A DNA stretch of 64,000 bases from Verrucomicrobiia bacterium (lineage in GTDB: Bacteria; Verrucomicrobiota; Verrucomicrobiia; Limisphaerales; UBA1100), in assembly GCA_014239365.1 (NCBI GenBank), contig JAAZZB010000008.1, forward strand, positions 1 through 64,000, given 5' to 3'. The notes below the pieces were generated by a model, which saw only the letters and a list, made by a program, of their open reading frames with translations, had not been told where the DNA came from and made no database searches. Positions 62,676-64,000 of this stretch are shown here, one piece after another; position 1 is the first letter of the stretch; each line of letters opens with the position of its first letter. The translations under genes and the position numbers were made by a program.

Positions 62676-62888
62676 ATGAGCACCGCTCAGGAAATTGAAT
62701 CCGCGATGGACAAACTCCCGCAGGGGGAATTTATGGCCTTGGCCGACCGCGTCGCTGCCAAACAAGCCGACCTGTGGGACAAGCAAATCGATTCCGATTC
62801 CGAATCCGGCAAACTGGATTTTCTCTTTGAGGAAGCAGAAGCCGAGGAAGCCAAAGGCGAACTGCGCGAATGGCCGAAGCGCCCATAA
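62676..62888 (+). CDS. Antitoxin of a RelE/ParE-like pair
   Basis: This 70-residue acidic protein starts MSTAQEIESAMDKLPQGEFMAL and has ADLWDKQI then an acidic tail. It overlaps the next gene, a RelE-like toxin, by 19 bp. It is homologous to the orphan gene at 62415-62624. The E-I-x-x-A-x-x-x-L-P-x-x-E-x-x-x-L-x-x helical N-terminus is a familiar antitoxin shape. It presumably neutralises the downstream toxin. Confidence 0.8.
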   Translation: MSTAQEIESAMDKLPQGEFMALADRVAAKQADLWDKQIDSDSESGKLDFLFEEAEAEEAKGELREWPKRP

Positions 62889-63151
62889 CTTCGCGGGCTT
62901 CCAAACGGTTTTGGCGCTTGCTTGAGGCGCTCCCCGAACACGTGCAAAACCAAGCCCGCCAAACCTATTTGATTTGGCGCGACAATCCCCGCCACCCTTC
63001 CCTGCACTTCAAAAAACTCGCCGACAGCAAAACCCGAAAATCTGTCCGCATCGGACTTCACTACCGCGCCATCGGCGAAACTACCGACTACGGCATCCGC
63101 TGGGTCTGGATTGGTTCGCATGCGGACTACGACCAACTCGTCCGCTGCTGA
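62870..63151 (+). CDS. RelE/ParE-like toxin
   Basis: A 93-residue basic protein with the pattern of small RelE-superfamily toxins: [20 protein letters not shown], then [17 protein letters not shown], and the C-terminal [12 protein letters not shown] and [16 protein letters not shown]. It overlaps its antitoxin by 19 bp. Such toxins are often mRNA interferases, but the target is not shown here. It is the last gene before tyrS, about 44 bp away. Confidence 0.85.
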   Translation: MAEAPITSRASKRFWRLLEALPEHVQNQARQTYLIWRDNPRHPSLHFKKLADSKTRKSVRIGLHYRAIGETTDYGIRWVWIGSHADYDQLVRC

Positions 63152-63195
63152 ATTCTCTTGTCCCCGCCACGCCGCTCGGCGTTAATGCCGCCCGC

Positions 63196-64000
63196 ATGAG
63201 CATTCTCGATGAACTGCAGTGGCGCGGGTTAATTAACGACTGCACCGACACGGAGGCCTTGACCGAGCGCCTCGGCAAAGGGCCCACCGTGCTCTATTGC
63301 GGATTCGATCCCACTGCCGATAGCCTTCACGTCGGCAATCTCGTGCCGCTCATCGCACTGCGCCGTTTTCAAAACCTCGGTCACATCCCCATCGCCCTTG
63401 CCGGCGGTGCCACCGGTGCCATTGGCGATCCCAGCGGCAAATCCGCCGAGCGCAATTTGCTCACACCCGAATTGCTCGACGCCAACATCGCCGCAGTAAA
63501 AACGCAACTCACCAAGCTCCTCAATTTTGAGTCCACCCAAAACCCTGCTCAACTGCTCGACAACGCCGACTGGACGCGCGCCGTCACGCTGCTCGATTTC
63601 CTGCGAGACATCGGCAAGCACTTCACCGTCAACACAATGGTCGCCAAAGAAAGCGTCCGCGCCCGAATGGAAGACCGCGAGGTCGGCATCAGTTACACCG
63701 AATTTTCGTATATGCTTTTGCAGGCATTCGATTTTTATCATCTAAAAAAAGCGCACAACTGCGACCTCCAAATCGGCGGCAGCGATCAATGGGGCAACAT
63801 CACCGCCGGCATCGACCTCACCCGCCGCAAACTTTCCGAAACCGTTTTCGGCCTCACACTCCCGCTCATCACCAACGCCGACGGCTCCAAGTTCGGCAAG
63901 TCCGAAGCCGGGGCCGTGTGGCTCGATCCCGCCCGCACCAGTGTTTACAAGTTCTACCAATTCTGGATCCGCACCGACGACCGCGATGCGGTCCGCTACT
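63196..64000 (+). CDS. tyrS: Tyrosyl-tRNA synthetase, 5' part
   Basis: The gene is cut by the right edge; 268 codons are present. The class I motifs are visible: the HIGH-type sequence as HVGN in [11 protein letters not shown], and KMSKS-type KFGKS in [13 protein letters not shown]. Between them lies the tyrosine-binding [11 protein letters not shown]. The ATG at 63196 ([11 protein letters not shown]) matches the N-terminus of TyrRS. The C-terminal S4-like anticodon domain lies outside the window. Confidence 0.95.
   Translation, partial: MSILDELQWRGLINDCTDTEALTERLGKGPTVLYCGFDPTADSLHVGNLVPLIALRRFQNLGHIPIALAGGATGAIGDPSGKSAERNLLTPELLDANIAAVKTQLTKLLNFESTQNPAQLLDNADWTRAVTLLDFLRDIGKHFTVNTMVAKESVRARMEDREVGISYTEFSYMLLQAFDFYHLKKAHNCDLQIGGSDQWGNITAGIDLTRRKLSETVFGLTLPLITNADGSKFGKSEAGAVWLDPARTSVYKFYQFWIRTDDRDAVRY

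Noticed and set aside
1-64000. rRNA genes, prophage, insertion-sequence transposases or integrases.
   Set aside because: None were recognised; the only mobile-like sequences are short palindromic repeats.

Overview
The window looks like chromosome of a Gram-negative bacterium of the Verrucomicrobiota, most likely a Limisphaerales/Pedosphaerales-type lineage. This is inferred from gene content, not from a database match. The pointers are two pseudopilin genes with the FTLIELLVVIAIIG prepilin motif, DUF1080 and ThuA proteins, a membrane protein with a planctomycete-type cytochrome c motif, many TPR proteins, LpxD (so lipid A and an outer membrane), and a high density of dispersed palindromic repeats and toxin-antitoxin (TA) genes. 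Base composition is moderately GC-rich. Both ends cut genes: a sugar phosphate isomerase at the left and tyrS at the right.

Layout. 0-4 kb: isomerase tail, a sodium symporter, two back-to-back TA pairs and a Gfo/Idh oxidoreductase. 4-8 kb: panD, lpxD, rplM-rpsI with a clear terminator, argC and a small-protein/nucleotidyltransferase pair. 8-12.7 kb: a TPR-redoxin lipoprotein, a ThuA protein and a DUF1080 protein. 12.7-23.3 kb (minus strand): an operon of two large TPR proteins, ExbB, ExbD and a 1185-residue single-pass protein with a long Ser/Ala repeat linker and a C-terminal alpha/alpha-toroid. 23.5-28 kb: an enolase-superfamily protein, two paralogous TPR proteins and an EamA transporter. 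28-33.5 kb: arginine biosynthesis (argJ, argB, argD, argF) split by a Phd/VapC pair and preceded by a tiny ORF ending in five arginine codons. 33.5-41 kb: ispH, dgt, Ppx/GppA, an M50 protease, mdh, deoC and a zinc-ribbon/cytochrome membrane protein. 41-50 kb: a 21-bp minisatellite, aconitase carrying a palindromic repeat in frame, a MORN-repeat protein, a peroxiredoxin, two tandem pseudopilins, an OYE-type oxidoreductase and a DapA-family protein. 50-57 kb: secA with an in-frame stop, a class I aldolase, a LysR regulator, asnS and tRNA-His. 57-64 kb: mutL, rpsA, a trypsin-like protease followed by small antitoxin genes, and tyrS.

How the genes fit together. Five genes (argC, argJ, argB, argD, argF) cover most of arginine synthesis. 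argJ implies the acetyl-recycling route, and the Arg-codon leader suggests the pathway is sensed by translation. The ExbB/ExbD cluster looks like an energised envelope machine whose transducer is not a recognisable TonB or TolA. It is the best candidate here for an undescribed system.

At least five families of palindromic elements sit in intergenic gaps. One family has entered the aconitase coding sequence without breaking the frame. The nonsense codon in secA is either a sequence error or a remarkable biological event, because the rest of the gene is intact.
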